Source: an uncultured Bacteroidota bacterium (lineage in GTDB: Bacteria; Bacteroidota; Bacteroidia; Bacteroidales; GWA2-32-17). Taken from it: DNA of 64,000 nt. The first letter of the stretch is position 1, and each line of letters begins with the position of its first letter. This document shows positions 63,829 to 64,000 of the stretch, in pieces. The notes under the pieces are model-generated. The model was not told the origin of the DNA. It ran no database searches and worked only from the letters and a program-made list of their open reading frames with translations. The translations under genes were made by a program, and so were the position numbers. The stretch covers positions 1 through 64,000 of the forward strand of contig CAILUD010000099.1 in NCBI GenBank assembly GCA_903837285.1, in the 5' to 3' direction.

Positions 63829-64000
63829 TTATTTAGAAACAGCAAAATTATTTTTAAGATTTTGGTATTCTATTAAATCGCATTTAAGATTACCTACCAA
63901 AAGATCGAATTGTATTCTAATGGGCAAAAAGTTTTTATCATTAGAAATCCATATAGTAACGTCATTTTCAGAATCGAAAATTCTACCAGGTTCAACAACA
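63829..64000 (-). CDS. 3' end of a DUF3108-like gene (partial, runs off the window)
   Basis: The minus strand encodes 56 residues ending in a TAA stop: VVEPGRIFDSENDVTIWISNDKNFLPIRIQFDLLVGNLKC...NNFAVSK is the reading, with 'VTIWISNDKNFLPIRIQ' matching the end of DUF3108 domains (VWISDDxNRLPVRVE). The N-terminal part lies outside the window. DUF3108 proteins are periplasmic beta-sandwich proteins of unknown function. Confidence 0.7.
   Translation of the reverse strand, partial: VVEPGRIFDSENDVTIWISNDKNFLPIRIQFDLLVGNLKCDLIEYQNLKNNFAVSK

Noticed and set aside
1-64000. tRNA, rRNA or tmRNA genes
   Set aside because: I looked through the intergenic regions and saw no GC-rich cloverleaf-like or rRNA-like sequence; a tRNAscan run would settle it.

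Overview
The window is an AT-rich chromosomal segment of a member of the Bacteroidota. The evidence is two secreted proteins with type IX secretion (T9SS) C-terminal sorting domains, many lipoproteins and 'SQ/AQ' signal peptides, DUF4924 and GIN-domain (DUF2807) families, eukaryotic-type glycyl-tRNA synthetase, and many promoters of the phylum-specific type (TTTG, 19-20 bp, TAnnTTTG). I see no tRNA, rRNA, CRISPR array, prophage or transposase gene. The order within the phylum cannot be decided from this sequence.

1-12 kb: an ECF sigma/anti-sigma operon with a secreted beta-strand-repeat protein, then a GIN-domain lipoprotein with an outer-membrane barrel protein. Both transcription units start with nearly the same ECF-type promoter, so they look like one small envelope regulon. 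A hairpin-repeat array lies between them. A TPR/transmembrane/HTH regulator, a Big2 lipoprotein, an SSS symporter, recR and a second lipoprotein plus barrel pair follow. 12-24 kb: a GT2 fusion protein, metF, rpoN, asnS, a large T9SS-exported BNR protein, gapA and a LuxE-like enzyme. 24-35.5 kb: a CAP/OmpA-like lipoprotein, a second ECF/anti-sigma locus, and carA and carB separated by a small four-helix-bundle gene that sits between inverted repeats.

35.5-48.5 kb: glycosyltransferases and methyltransferases, glyS, an acyltransferase, a SAM riboswitch controlling metH, and a WecE-type sugar aminotransferase. 48.7-62.3 kb is the most unusual part. Three sulfotransferase-like genes surround a polysaccharide flippase on the plus strand. 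Facing them is a tight minus-strand cluster: a TPR-bearing GT-C membrane glycosyltransferase, two KAS III-like enzymes, a stand-alone acyl carrier protein, a FabG-like reductase, an ArnC/DPM1-like GT2, a GNAT-like acyltransferase, a methyltransferase and a B12-type radical SAM enzyme. My reading, which is inference, is that this cluster builds a short tailored acyl group and puts it on a polyprenyl-linked (amino) sugar for a surface glycan or glycoprotein. The window ends with two small secreted proteins and the 3' end of a DUF3108-like gene.

Two copies of a roughly 90-bp MITE-like hairpin (near 45.8 and 63.2 kb) differ by a compensated stem pair. They are not explained by any gene. Several starts were moved from the longest open frame because a promoter overlaps it or a homologue supports a later start (2845, 11589, 22402, 51031).
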